From: SG8-41 sp035259205
Lineage (GTDB): Bacteria; Pseudomonadota; Gammaproteobacteria; Burkholderiales; SG8-41
Reading direction: 5' to 3'
Length of the DNA stretch: 22,801 bases
Assembly: GCA_035259205.1 (NCBI GenBank)
Contig: DATFWO010000300.1
Span: forward strand, 1-22,801
Shown here: piece after piece, positions 16,681 through 22,801 of the stretch
Position numbering within the stretch: the first letter of the stretch is position 1
How the letters are laid out: each line of letters opens with the position of its first letter
Notes under the pieces: generated by a model
What the model was told of the DNA's origin: nothing
The model's input: only the letters and a program-made list of their open reading frames with translations
Databases searched by the model: none
Program-made: the position numbers and the translations under genes

Positions 16681-17712
16681 TCAGCCGCCTTTGAGCGCCC
16701 GGCGCATGGCTCCGAAGCGCTTGCGATATTGCGCCGGCGTGAGGTTGACGTGGCGCCGGAACAGCCGGCTGAAGAACCCCGCGTCTTCGTAGCCGACCTG
16801 GCTGGCGACAGCGTCGACCGGCACATCGCTGGTTTCAAGTATCTGCTTGGCTTCCTCCAGGCGCACGGTGTGCACGTATTCGAGCGGGGACATGCCTGTC
16901 GCCTGCCGGAAGCGGCGCTTGAAGGAGCGCTCGGGCAAGCCTGAGAGTCGCACCATGGCCGCCACCGGGGCCGGCTCCGGGTAGTGCTCGGCGACCCAGG
17001 TCTGGCAGCCGGCTATCGCAGCATCTTCCACCTGCCGGGATCGCGCCAGGCGCGCGAATGGCTGTTGCCCGATGTGATGCCAGTCGATGAGGTTCACCCG
17101 CGCTGTTTGCATGGCCGCCTCGATGCCGACCGCGCGGGCGATGAGATACAGACCGAGGTCCAGCCACGAGGTGCCGCCACCCGCCATCACGAGGCGCTGC
17201 TCGTTGCCAGAAATGACGAGCGCTCGCTGCGCCCGTACTTTTACCTTGGGGTGGCGCGCGGCGAGGACTTCGCAGTACGCCCAATGGGTAGTGGCTTCGT
17301 GGCCGTCCAGCAGGCCGGCTTCCGCCAGCAGCATGGCCCCGGAGCAGGCGGTGGCGAGCGTAGCGCCCGCGCTGTAGCAGCGCTGCAGCCAGGCGATTTC
17401 GTCGGTGAAGCGGCCGACGAACGACTCGCCCGGCGGGATGGCCACTTCCGGGACGCATACCACGGCAGGTGCGACGCACTGCTCGAGAGTGACATGCGGA
17501 GTGATCGGCACGTCGTTCGCTGCCTGGAAGGGGCCGCCCTGGCGCGACGCGATGCGCGGTCGTATCAGGGTCCGCCCCGGCTTTCCTTCCACGATGACGT
17601 TCCAGTCGCGCCCCGCCGACATGAAGAGGTCGTACATGCCGTACACGACGGATGCGGTGGACTCCGGAACGGCCAGAATGGCCGCCTCGACCGGAGAATG
17701 TCCTTCGCTCAT
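16681..17712 (-). CDS. GlxA-family AraC-type transcriptional regulator
   Basis: A 343-residue cytoplasmic regulator with two parts: an N-terminal DJ-1/PfpI-like domain (about 8-190) with the nucleophile-elbow-like TACSGAMLLAEAGLLDG (Cys123), and a C-terminal AraC DNA-binding domain (about 240-335) with the two helix-turn-helix units RSFKRRFRQATGMSPLEYV and AVASQVGYEDAGFFSRLFRR, ending in the family pattern TPAQYRKRF. This is the GlxA-like architecture; the N-terminal domain likely senses a small molecule and is not expected to be an amidase here. It is divergent from the sterol-desaturase-family gene with 99 bases between starts, so it is the prime candidate to control it (inference). Confidence 0.92.
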   Translation of the reverse strand: MSEGHSPVEAAILAVPESTASVVYGMYDLFMSAGRDWNVIVEGKPGRTLIRPRIASRQGGPFQAANDVPITPHVTLEQCVAPAVVCVPEVAIPPGESFVGRFTDEIAWLQRCYSAGATLATACSGAMLLAEAGLLDGHEATTHWAYCEVLAARHPKVKVRAQRALVISGNEQRLVMAGGGTSWLDLGLYLIARAVGIEAAMQTARVNLIDWHHIGQQPFARLARSRQVEDAAIAGCQTWVAEHYPEPAPVAAMVRLSGLPERSFKRRFRQATGMSPLEYVHTVRLEEAKQILETSDVPVDAVASQVGYEDAGFFSRLFRRHVNLTPAQYRKRFGAMRRALKGG

Positions 17713-17811
17713 GGCCGATTCGTCGGGTTGGTTGCCGAAATGACTCTGGCGATGCTAAGCCGCCGCGCCTACAGTGGCGCCCGCCCCAATTCAACCAGAA
17801 GGAATGCTGCT

Positions 17812-18585
17812 ATGCCAACTCCGATCGATCTCCTGCTCGACCCGGTCTCCTTTGCCGTGCTTGCGCTGTATGGCGCGCTGATGGCATGGGAGGCAGTAGC
17901 CCCTGCGCGGGTCCTGCCCGCCGTCACTGGCTGGAGGTGGCGTGGCGTGGGTGCGTTTGTCGTCTATTTCTTCGTTTCGTCGTACCTGCCTTTGCTGTGG
18001 ACCGAGCACCTCGCGCGCTTTCAGCTGCTCGACTTGACCCTGCTCGGGACGCTCGGCGGCGCGATGGTCGGGCTGCTCGTGTACGAAGCAGGCCTCTACT
18101 GGTGGCACCGCACCATGCACGGGACGACGTGGCTGTGGAGAAGCTTTCATCAGCTCCATCACAGCGCGGAACGGCTCGATACCTATGGCGCTTTCTGGTT
18201 CAGCCCGCTCGACATGGTGGGCTGGACGGCACTCGCCAGCCTGGCGCTCACGCTGGTGGTCGGCATCACGCCGCAGGCCGCGACGATCGTGCTACTCCTC
18301 ACCACGTTCTGCGGGATTTTTCAGCACGCCAACATACGCACGCCGCGCTGGTTCGGTTATGTCATCCAGCGGCCCGAGAGCCACTCGCGCCATCATGCGC
18401 GGGGCGTGCACGCCGGAAATTATGCGGACCTGCCGGTGTACGACCTGCTGTTCGGCACTTTCGATAATGCTGCCGACTTCGCGGCCGAACAGGGCTTCTA
18501 TCATGGCGCTTCGGCGCGCCTGGGCGACATGCTGCGTTTCCGCGACGTCTCGGCGCCGGCATCGCGGAGACCGTCGCCCGGATAG
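17812..18585 (+). CDS. sterol desaturase/fatty acid hydroxylase-family membrane protein
   Basis: A 257-residue di-iron membrane oxygenase of the fatty acid hydroxylase superfamily. The histidine motifs are all present: HRTMH (99-103), HQLHH (113-117) and HSRHH (191-195), with an extra FQHANI His172. Hydrophobic segments lie at about 12-33, 45-63, 77-97, 132-150 and 155-170. ATG 17812 has AGAAGGA 9 bases upstream. The substrate is a lipid, sterol-like or carotenoid-like molecule in the membrane; it cannot be named from the sequence. It is divergent from a GlxA-type regulator and ends 13 bases from the convergent rhomboid gene. Confidence 0.9.
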   Translation: MPTPIDLLLDPVSFAVLALYGALMAWEAVAPARVLPAVTGWRWRGVGAFVVYFFVSSYLPLLWTEHLARFQLLDLTLLGTLGGAMVGLLVYEAGLYWWHRTMHGTTWLWRSFHQLHHSAERLDTYGAFWFSPLDMVGWTALASLALTLVVGITPQAATIVLLLTTFCGIFQHANIRTPRWFGYVIQRPESHSRHHARGVHAGNYADLPVYDLLFGTFDNAADFAAEQGFYHGASARLGDMLRFRDVSAPASRRPSPG

Positions 18586-18586
18586 T

Positions 18587-18601
18587 TAGAACCTTGTTCT
18601 A
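18587..18601. terminator. small TAGAAC hairpin between convergent genes
   Basis: A perfect 6-bp inverted repeat, TAGAAC/GTTCTA, with a 3-nt loop covers the whole gap between the desaturase and rhomboid stop codons. It might act as a weak bidirectional terminator. Its outer bases match the ends of the mobile element (TAGAACC), which may be chance. Confidence 0.35.
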
Positions 18602-19174
18602 GATTCCGCCTCGAAACGGCCGCCCGGCCAGGACCCACGCGGCAAGCATGCCACCCAGCAGGCCGAATATATGCCCCTCCCAGGATACGGCGCGCTCGGT
18701 AGGCAGCACACCGTAGAGCGTGGGGCCCCAGATCACAAAGACCGCGACCGACAGCAAGAGCGGGCCGATGCGTCGCTCGAAGAATCCGGTGAAGATCAGA
18801 TACCCGAAATAGGCGAAGATGACACCACTCGCGCCGACGTGTAAGGCCGGTCGCCCGAAGAGCCAGGTCCCGGCACCGCTCGCGAGAATCCCGACCAGGG
18901 TCACCGTCCAGAAGTGGCGTTCGCTGCGGAACATGACCAGGCCGCCGAATAGCAGCAGGCCTGCGGTATTGGCGAGCAGATGATGGACTCCGCCATGAAT
19001 GAGCGGGGCCAGCACGATTCCGGGGAGCCCCTGCTCCGTGCGCGGCAGGATGCCGAAGGCTGCCAGGCGCCCGCCGAAGACGGCCACGTTAAGCAGGCTG
19101 ATCAGCCATATCGTGCAGATGAAGGCGGCGATGATCCCTGTGCGCCGTCGCAGGTCGCGATGTCGGGTAGCCAT
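18599..19174 (-). CDS. rhomboid-family intramembrane serine protease
   Basis: A 191-residue six-helix membrane protein that cleaves transmembrane substrates within the bilayer. Catalytic features: LIHGGVHHLLANTAG with the conserved His/Asn of helix 2 (His65, Asn69), GASG with nucleophile Ser116, and SWEGHIFGLLGG with catalytic His168. The substrate is unknown. The start ATG has no clear Shine-Dalgarno. It lies downstream of the OsmC-family gene on the same strand, with a GTGA array in the 87-bp gap. Confidence 0.9.
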   Translation of the reverse strand: MATRHRDLRRRTGIIAAFICTIWLISLLNVAVFGGRLAAFGILPRTEQGLPGIVLAPLIHGGVHHLLANTAGLLLFGGLVMFRSERHFWTVTLVGILASGAGTWLFGRPALHVGASGVIFAYFGYLIFTGFFERRIGPLLLSVAVFVIWGPTLYGVLPTERAVSWEGHIFGLLGGMLAAWVLAGRPFRGGI

Positions 19175-19201
19175 TACTCAATGGTCCCTGCCCCCAACCC
19201 C

Positions 19202-19253
19202 GTGACGGGTGATGAGCGATGAATGAAGGGTGATCGCTGCTCAAGTCACCGTC
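19202..19253. repeat. GTGACGG/GTGATGA heptad array with short facing arm
   Basis: Five consecutive 7-bp units start at 19202 (GTGACGG, GTGATGA, GCGATGA, ATGAAGG, GTGATCG). A short complementary GTCACCGTC follows at 19245-19253. It lies in the gap between the OsmC-family and rhomboid genes. Confidence 0.7.
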
Positions 19254-19261
19254 GCGGCGAC

Positions 19262-19708
19262 TCAGGCTTCAGTGCTGACCTCGACCTTCACGTCCGGCGT
19301 CGCAACTGCGACGCTGCCGTAGAGCGGTCACCTGCCTTTGAAGCGCTCGATGAGGTCGCTGCCCTGCGTCTGCGTGATACCCTTGAGACGGAAGCGCAGG
19401 CGGACCGAGTTGAACACCGTGAGATCGCGCCGTACCGGATTGCTGCGGTCGATCGCCCCCTCGATCTCGACGTTCACCGCCCGCGGTGTGACCTGCTGTT
19501 CCTTGCCGATGACCTGCACCAGCTCGACGCCGCAAGCGGCTATCCCCGCCAGGAAGATTTCCGCGGGCGTGATGGCCTCCCCGGGACAGCCGTTCTGCAC
19601 GGGACCGTCGATTACGAAATGATGGTTGCGGGAATTGCACAGCACCCTTCCGAACGTATCGGTCGAGCGTGCGTGCACCACGTAGCCGCGGATTTCACCT
19701 TGCGCCAT
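19262..19708 (-). CDS. OsmC-family protein with in-frame UGA, candidate selenoprotein
   Basis: OsmC/Ohr-family proteins reduce hydroperoxides with two conserved cysteines. Reading from ATG 19708 (AGGAGG about 10 bases upstream) gives an OsmC fold with VIDGPVQNGCPGEAITPAE (32-50) and the first catalytic Cys59 in FLAGIAACGVELVQ. The frame meets UGA at codon 127, in ERFKGR-UGA-PLYGSVAVATPD, then continues for 21 codons with a normal family C-terminus (PDVKVEV) to UGA 19262-19264. The family has its second conserved Cys, followed by Pro, exactly here, so UGA stands in for Cys. A SECIS-like hairpin follows. Readings are selenocysteine insertion, recent nonsense mutation, or sequence error; I favour selenocysteine but cannot prove it. 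OsmC-like selenoproteins are known from metagenomes (recalled). Total 148 residues with the UGA decoded; 126 if it is a stop. Confidence 0.8.
19297..19314 (-). promoter_or_regulatory. candidate bacterial SECIS hairpin
   Basis: On the minus strand GCGTCGCAGTTGCGACGC is a perfect 7-bp stem (8 if the A-T pair closes) with loop AGTT. It starts 13 nt after the in-frame UGA; the loop is 20 nt after it and has G as its second base. These values fit the published bacterial SECIS pattern (loop about 16-37 nt downstream, G in the first two loop bases), as I recall it. Confidence 0.6.
19328..19330 (-). other. in-frame UGA at the second conserved Cys position
   Basis: The codon reads UGA followed by C, and sits between AGG (Arg) and CCG (Pro) in the OsmC-family gene. 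Cys codons UGC or UGU differ by one base. See the OsmC entry for the interpretation. Confidence 0.75.
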
Positions 19709-19791
19709 TTTCGCCTCGCCTCCTGTTCAATCTGCCCGTCTCGCCCTTGTGCTCAGTCCCCTCGACCGCCGACAACGCCAGCGCTCCAGAT

Positions 19792-20685
19792 CTAGTGCGC
19801 GGTCAAGAGCCTCAGCACGTCCTGGTATTTTTCCGAAGTTTTCTTCAGCACGGCGGCCGGCAGCCCAGGGGCGGGGTGCTTCTTGTTCCACGGCTGGGTC
19901 TCCAGCCAGTTGCGAACGATCTGCTTGTCGAAGGAGGGCGGGCTCGTGCCTATCCGGTATTCCGCCGCGGGCCAGAAACGCGACGAATCGGGGGTAAGCA
20001 CCTCGTCGATCAGAAAGAGTGCGCCCTTGTCATCCAGGCCGAACTCGAACTTCGTGTCGGCTATGATGATGCCCCTGGATTTCGCATACGCCGCGGCCTC
20101 GCTGTAGAGCTGTATGGATACCGCGCGGACTTTCTCCGCCATCTCCGCGCCGACGATCTTGCTGGCCTCGGCAAACGAAATGTTTTCGTCGTGCTGGCCG
20201 GCCGGCGCCTTGGTTGCCGGCGTGAATATCACTTCCGGCAGCCTCTCAGCCTCTCTCAGCCCCGCCGGGAGCTTGATGCCGCACACCATTCCCGTCTTCT
20301 GGTAGTCCTTCCATCCGGAGCCGATGATGTAGCCGCGTACCACCGCCTCGATCAACAGCGGCTGGAACCTGCGCACGACCATCGCGCGCCCGGCCACCTG
20401 CCCGCGCTCGCCCGGCGCCACTACCGATTCCGGCGCGACGCCCGTCAGGTGATTGGCAATGACATGTCCGAGCTTCTCGAACCAGAAGAACGACATCTCG
20501 GTCAGTACCCGCCCCTTCTCCGGTATCGGGTCAGGCAGGATCACGTCGAACGCAGAGAGTCGGTCGGTCTGGATCACGAGCAACCGGTCGGCACCCACCG
20601 CGTAGAGATCGCGCACCTTGCCGCGGTGGAGGAATTTCAGGCTCTTGAGGCTGGATTCAAACAGTGTCGAGTGGTTGGAGGTCAT
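19792..20685 (-). CDS. purC: phosphoribosylaminoimidazole-succinocarboxamide synthase
   Basis: SAICAR synthetase joins CAIR and aspartate using ATP, in de novo purine synthesis in the cytoplasm. The 297 residues match the longer form common in betaproteobacteria. Motifs: RGKVRDLYAVG (21-31), TDRLSAFDVILPDPIPEKG (40-58), VVRGYIIGSGWKDYQKTG, TPATKAPAGQHDENISF and IIADTKFEFGLD with LIDEVLTPDSSRFWP. It follows purE on the same strand with 82 bases between, filled by an inverted GTGA array. Likely one operon, purE-purC, perhaps reading on into the OsmC-family gene. Confidence 0.97.
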   Translation of the reverse strand: MTSNHSTLFESSLKSLKFLHRGKVRDLYAVGADRLLVIQTDRLSAFDVILPDPIPEKGRVLTEMSFFWFEKLGHVIANHLTGVAPESVVAPGERGQVAGRAMVVRRFQPLLIEAVVRGYIIGSGWKDYQKTGMVCGIKLPAGLREAERLPEVIFTPATKAPAGQHDENISFAEASKIVGAEMAEKVRAVSIQLYSEAAAYAKSRGIIIADTKFEFGLDDKGALFLIDEVLTPDSSRFWPAAEYRIGTSPPSFDKQIVRNWLETQPWNKKHPAPGLPAAVLKKTSEKYQDVLRLLTAH

Positions 20686-20696
20686 CTTTATGAACT

Positions 20697-20775
20697 GCGT
20701 GATACGTGATAGGGGACAAGTGACAGATGCTTTCAGGCTACGCCTGCAAGCCGCGACCTATCACCTGTCACTTCA
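20697..20775. repeat. GTGATA/GTGACAG inverted array between purE and purC
   Basis: The left arm (20697-20726) has GTGATACGTGATAGG and AAGTGACAG. The right arm (20756-20775) has CCTATCACCTGTCACTT. Two words are fully complementary between arms (GTGATAG/CTATCAC and GTGACAG/CTGTCAC). The right arm includes the purE stop codon at 20768-20770. Confidence 0.8.
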
Positions 20776-21262
20776 GCTCCGGCAGCTTCGCCGCCCGGAC
20801 CGCTTCCGCCTGCTTCTGACGGAATGTGGCGAGCTTCTGCCCGAGCGCAGCATCATTGAGCGCGAGCATCGCCACCGCGAACAGACCTGCGTTTGCCGAG
20901 CCCGCCTCGCCGATGGCGAACGTTGCGACCGGGATGCCTTTCGGCATCTGGACTATGGAGAGCAGCGAATCGAGCCCCTGCAGATGCTTCGAGGGCATCG
21001 GCACCCCGAGCACCGGCAGCGTGGTGCGGGCCGCAACGACACCGGCGAGATGCGCCGCGCCCCCCGCTCCGGCGATGAAGCACTTCGCGCCTTGCGTCAC
21101 CAGCCCGTCCACCCACGCGATCAGGAGGTCGGGCGTGCGGTGAGCCGATAGCGCGCGGGCCTCGTACGGCACGCCGAAATCGACAAGGCTGCGTGCGGCG
21201 TGCTGCATGACTTCCCAGTCACTGGCGCTTCCCATGACGATGCCGACCAGCGGGTTGCTCAC
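20768..21262 (-). CDS. purE: N5-carboxyaminoimidazole ribonucleotide mutase
   Basis: Converts N5-CAIR to CAIR in de novo purine synthesis; class I PurE normally works with PurK. The 164 residues carry GIVMGSASDWEVM (7-19), ARALSAHRTPD (35-45) and IAGAGGAAHLAGVVAA (63-78), all typical of the octameric class I enzyme. The start is GTG 21262 with a GAGGAG Shine-Dalgarno. No purK gene is in the window: purC follows directly, and upstream lies a mobile element and a receptor gene. The stop codon lies within a GTGA repeat. Confidence 0.96.
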   Translation of the reverse strand: MSNPLVGIVMGSASDWEVMQHAARSLVDFGVPYEARALSAHRTPDLLIAWVDGLVTQGAKCFIAGAGGAAHLAGVVAARTTLPVLGVPMPSKHLQGLDSLLSIVQMPKGIPVATFAIGEAGSANAGLFAVAMLALNDAALGQKLATFRQKQAEAVRAAKLPELK

Positions 21263-21435
21263 TGCGCGCTCCTCGTTTTGAAGCGCGCTATTGTACCGTG
21301 CCGATACCGATTGCGGTTGAGCCTGGCCGCCGGCGCTGATAAGATTTCACGAGTTTCTCGAACCCTGTCCGACAAATTCTTCAGCAGCCCGCAAACTTCC
21401 GCGGACGCAGGCTGCCGAGATCACCTTGGTCACTA

Positions 21436-21705
21436 TAGAACCTATTTCATATATAGACGCGTGATGCGTTGTGGCCAGGACGGACCGTATGCGAGGCGCA
21501 CGGCGCAGGCCATATGTCGATATGGTCAAGCCGGGCAACGATGCAGACGACCGTCCTGGCCGCAACCCGGAGGGACGGGGCGCTGTGGGCGCATCTCTTT
21601 GTCGGGAGCCCTCGCAATATCGACATATTGCTTCGGGTTCTCCTCCTCGACCTGCATCCCACATCGCCTCCGTCGCACACGTGCCTATATATGAAATAGG
21701 TTCTA
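21436..21705. mobile_element. MITE-like symmetric element, copy 2 (270 bp), inverted relative to copy 1
   Basis: Homologous to 6389-6643 when reverse-complemented. The termini are near-perfect inverted repeats beginning TAGAACCTATTTCATA. Palindromes CCATATGTCGATATGG (21510-21525) and GCAATATCGACATATTGC (21614-21631) are again each exactly 74 nt from the ends. The extra 15 bp relative to copy 1 lie in the centre. No transposase gene is seen. The element ends 11 bases before the start codon of the next receptor gene. Confidence 0.85.
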
Positions 21706-21716
21706 ATCACGGCTCA

Positions 21717-22673
21717 ATGTCCCGGTCCGTTCTTGGCTGCTTCCTCGCGCTGCTGTGTGCTTGCGCGACGGGGCAGAGCTATCCAACCAAGACGGTGCGG
21801 GTAATCGCCCCTTTCCCACCCGGAGCGGGCATCGATATCGTCGCGCGCCTCGTCGCACCCAAGCTCGCTGAAGCGCTCGGTCAGCAGTTCATCGTCGACA
21901 ACCGCGCAGGCGCCGCGGGCCATATCGGGGCGGAAAGCGCGGCGCACTCTGCGCCGGACGGCTACACCCTGCTGTTCGCCCCGGCTTCGATCGTGATCAG
22001 CGCGACCCTCTACAAGAAGCTCAACTACAATCTGAAGAAGGATCTCGAACCGATTGCGCTGGCTGCGTCGGCTCCCTTCGTGCTGGTGGTCCATCCTTCG
22101 CTGCCAGCGAGGAACGTGAAGGACCTGATCGCACTCGCAAAAGCCAAGCCGGGTACCCTCCTCTACGCCTCGACGGGGAACGGCGGGACCCCGCATCTCT
22201 CCATGGAGATCCTCAAGATGCAGACCGGCGCGAGCATCGTGCACGTGCCGTACAAGGGCACACCGCCCGCCGTCACCGACCTCATCGCGGGTCAGGTCCA
22301 GATGATGTTCGCCAACACATTGTCGGTCCTGCCTCAGGTGAAGAACGGCCGGCTGCGCGCGCTCGGCATCAGCAGCGCAAAACGCAGCGCGGCGGCGCCG
22401 GAGCTGCCGACCGTGGCCGAATCGGGCATACCCAATTTCGAGGCAATCACCTGGTTCGGACTGTTCGGCCCGACCGGCACGCCGCAGCCCATCGTTCAGC
22501 GGCTGAGCACGGAGACGGTGCGCATCGTGCAACAGCCCGATACCAGAGAAAAGCTGCTCGCCCAGGGCGCCGAGCCTATCGGCATGCAGCAGAACGAGTT
22601 TCGGGCCTACTTCAAGTCCGAACTGACCAAATGGGGAAAGGTGGTGAAGGCGGTTGGCGTCACGCTCGAGTAA
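21717..22673 (+). CDS. Bug/TctC-family periplasmic solute receptor
   Basis: A 318-residue Bug-family solute receptor. Start ATG 21717 gives the signal peptide MSRSVLGCFLALLCACATG; an in-frame extension from 21471 would translate the mobile element and is rejected. Signatures: YPTKTVRVIAPFPPGAGID, IVDNRAGAAGHIGAESAAH, APDGYTLLFAP, IVHVPYKGTPPAVTDL and NFEAITWFGLFGPTGTP. No Shine-Dalgarno is visible because the mobile element ends 11 bases upstream; either the element supplies expression signals or the gene is weakly expressed. Orphan receptor; ligand unknown. Confidence 0.92.
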   Translation: MSRSVLGCFLALLCACATGQSYPTKTVRVIAPFPPGAGIDIVARLVAPKLAEALGQQFIVDNRAGAAGHIGAESAAHSAPDGYTLLFAPASIVISATLYKKLNYNLKKDLEPIALAASAPFVLVVHPSLPARNVKDLIALAKAKPGTLLYASTGNGGTPHLSMEILKMQTGASIVHVPYKGTPPAVTDLIAGQVQMMFANTLSVLPQVKNGRLRALGISSAKRSAAAPELPTVAESGIPNFEAITWFGLFGPTGTPQPIVQRLSTETVRIVQQPDTREKLLAQGAEPIGMQQNEFRAYFKSELTKWGKVVKAVGVTLE

Positions 22674-22681
22674 TGGTGGAG

Positions 22682-22801
22682 CGTGACTGCTACCACGTGA
22701 CTGGTGAGGCGTGACTGATACAACGTGACTGATACGGCGTGACTTGATGCTTTCAACAGCGACAGGGGGTGGAGTCACGATTGACCAGTCACGTATCATC
22801 A
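22682..22801. repeat. 14-bp tandem array CGTGACTGATACRR with facing arm
   Basis: Five units start at 22682, 22696, 22710, 22724 and 22738, an exact 14-bp period, with the word CGTGACT. The facing arm at 22771-22801 has GAGTCACG and CAGTCACGTATCATCA, complementary to the left word and to the GATAC part. It follows the receptor gene and runs to the window end; no gene is seen in it. Confidence 0.8.

Noticed and set aside
16984..17811. Upstream extension of the desaturase frame to 16984.
   Set aside because: The extension is antisense to the GlxA-type regulator. ATG 17812 has a good Shine-Dalgarno and starts a typical membrane protein.
21471..21716. N-terminal extension of the last receptor through the mobile element.
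   Set aside because: The added residues are translated element DNA without signal-peptide character; the signal peptide starts at 21717.

Overview
The window looks like a high-GC chromosome segment of a betaproteobacterium, most likely Burkholderiales. The clues are four Bug/TctC-type periplasmic receptors, a complete TctCBA tripartite tricarboxylate transporter, TRAP permease genes, purE/purC and a two-domain Sua5. This assignment is inference from gene content; there is no rRNA or tRNA in the window.

Layout: (1) 1-5175: a divergent pair with glyoxylate/2-hydroxyacid chemistry. A long FAD- and Fe-S-dependent dehydrogenase (minus strand, cut by the window start) faces a serine/alanine-glyoxylate-type aminotransferase, followed by a hydroxypyruvate-isomerase-like TIM barrel. 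(2) 5242-10704: an orphan Bug receptor, a mobile element, then a tctC-tctB-tctA operon ending in an enoyl-CoA hydratase-family enzyme. (3) 10721-12606: a Bug receptor and an exported alpha/beta hydrolase, divergently transcribed. (4) 12871-15622: TRAP DctQ and an unusually long DctM, with no DctP in view. (5) 15637-19174: sua5, a GlxA-type AraC regulator, a sterol-desaturase-family membrane oxygenase and a rhomboid protease. (6) 19262-21262: an OsmC-family protein, purC and purE. (7) 21436-22801: a second copy of the mobile element, directly upstream of another Bug receptor, and a 14-bp tandem array.

Three things stand out. First, the OsmC-family gene has an in-frame UGA exactly where the second conserved Cys of the family belongs. 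The reading frame continues beyond it with a convincing family C-terminus, and a perfect hairpin with a G in its loop sits at bacterial SECIS distance, so this is a candidate selenoprotein. Second, two inverted copies (255 and 270 bp) of a mirror-symmetric element have TAGAACC termini. In both copies, on both sides, an internal palindrome lies exactly 74 nt from the end, and all the length variation is in the centre. Third, many intergenic gaps hold 7- or 14-bp periodic GTGA-type arrays, often arranged as facing inverted arms. The repeat word changes from locus to locus but usually matches between the two arms of one locus; one array encodes part of a signal peptide.
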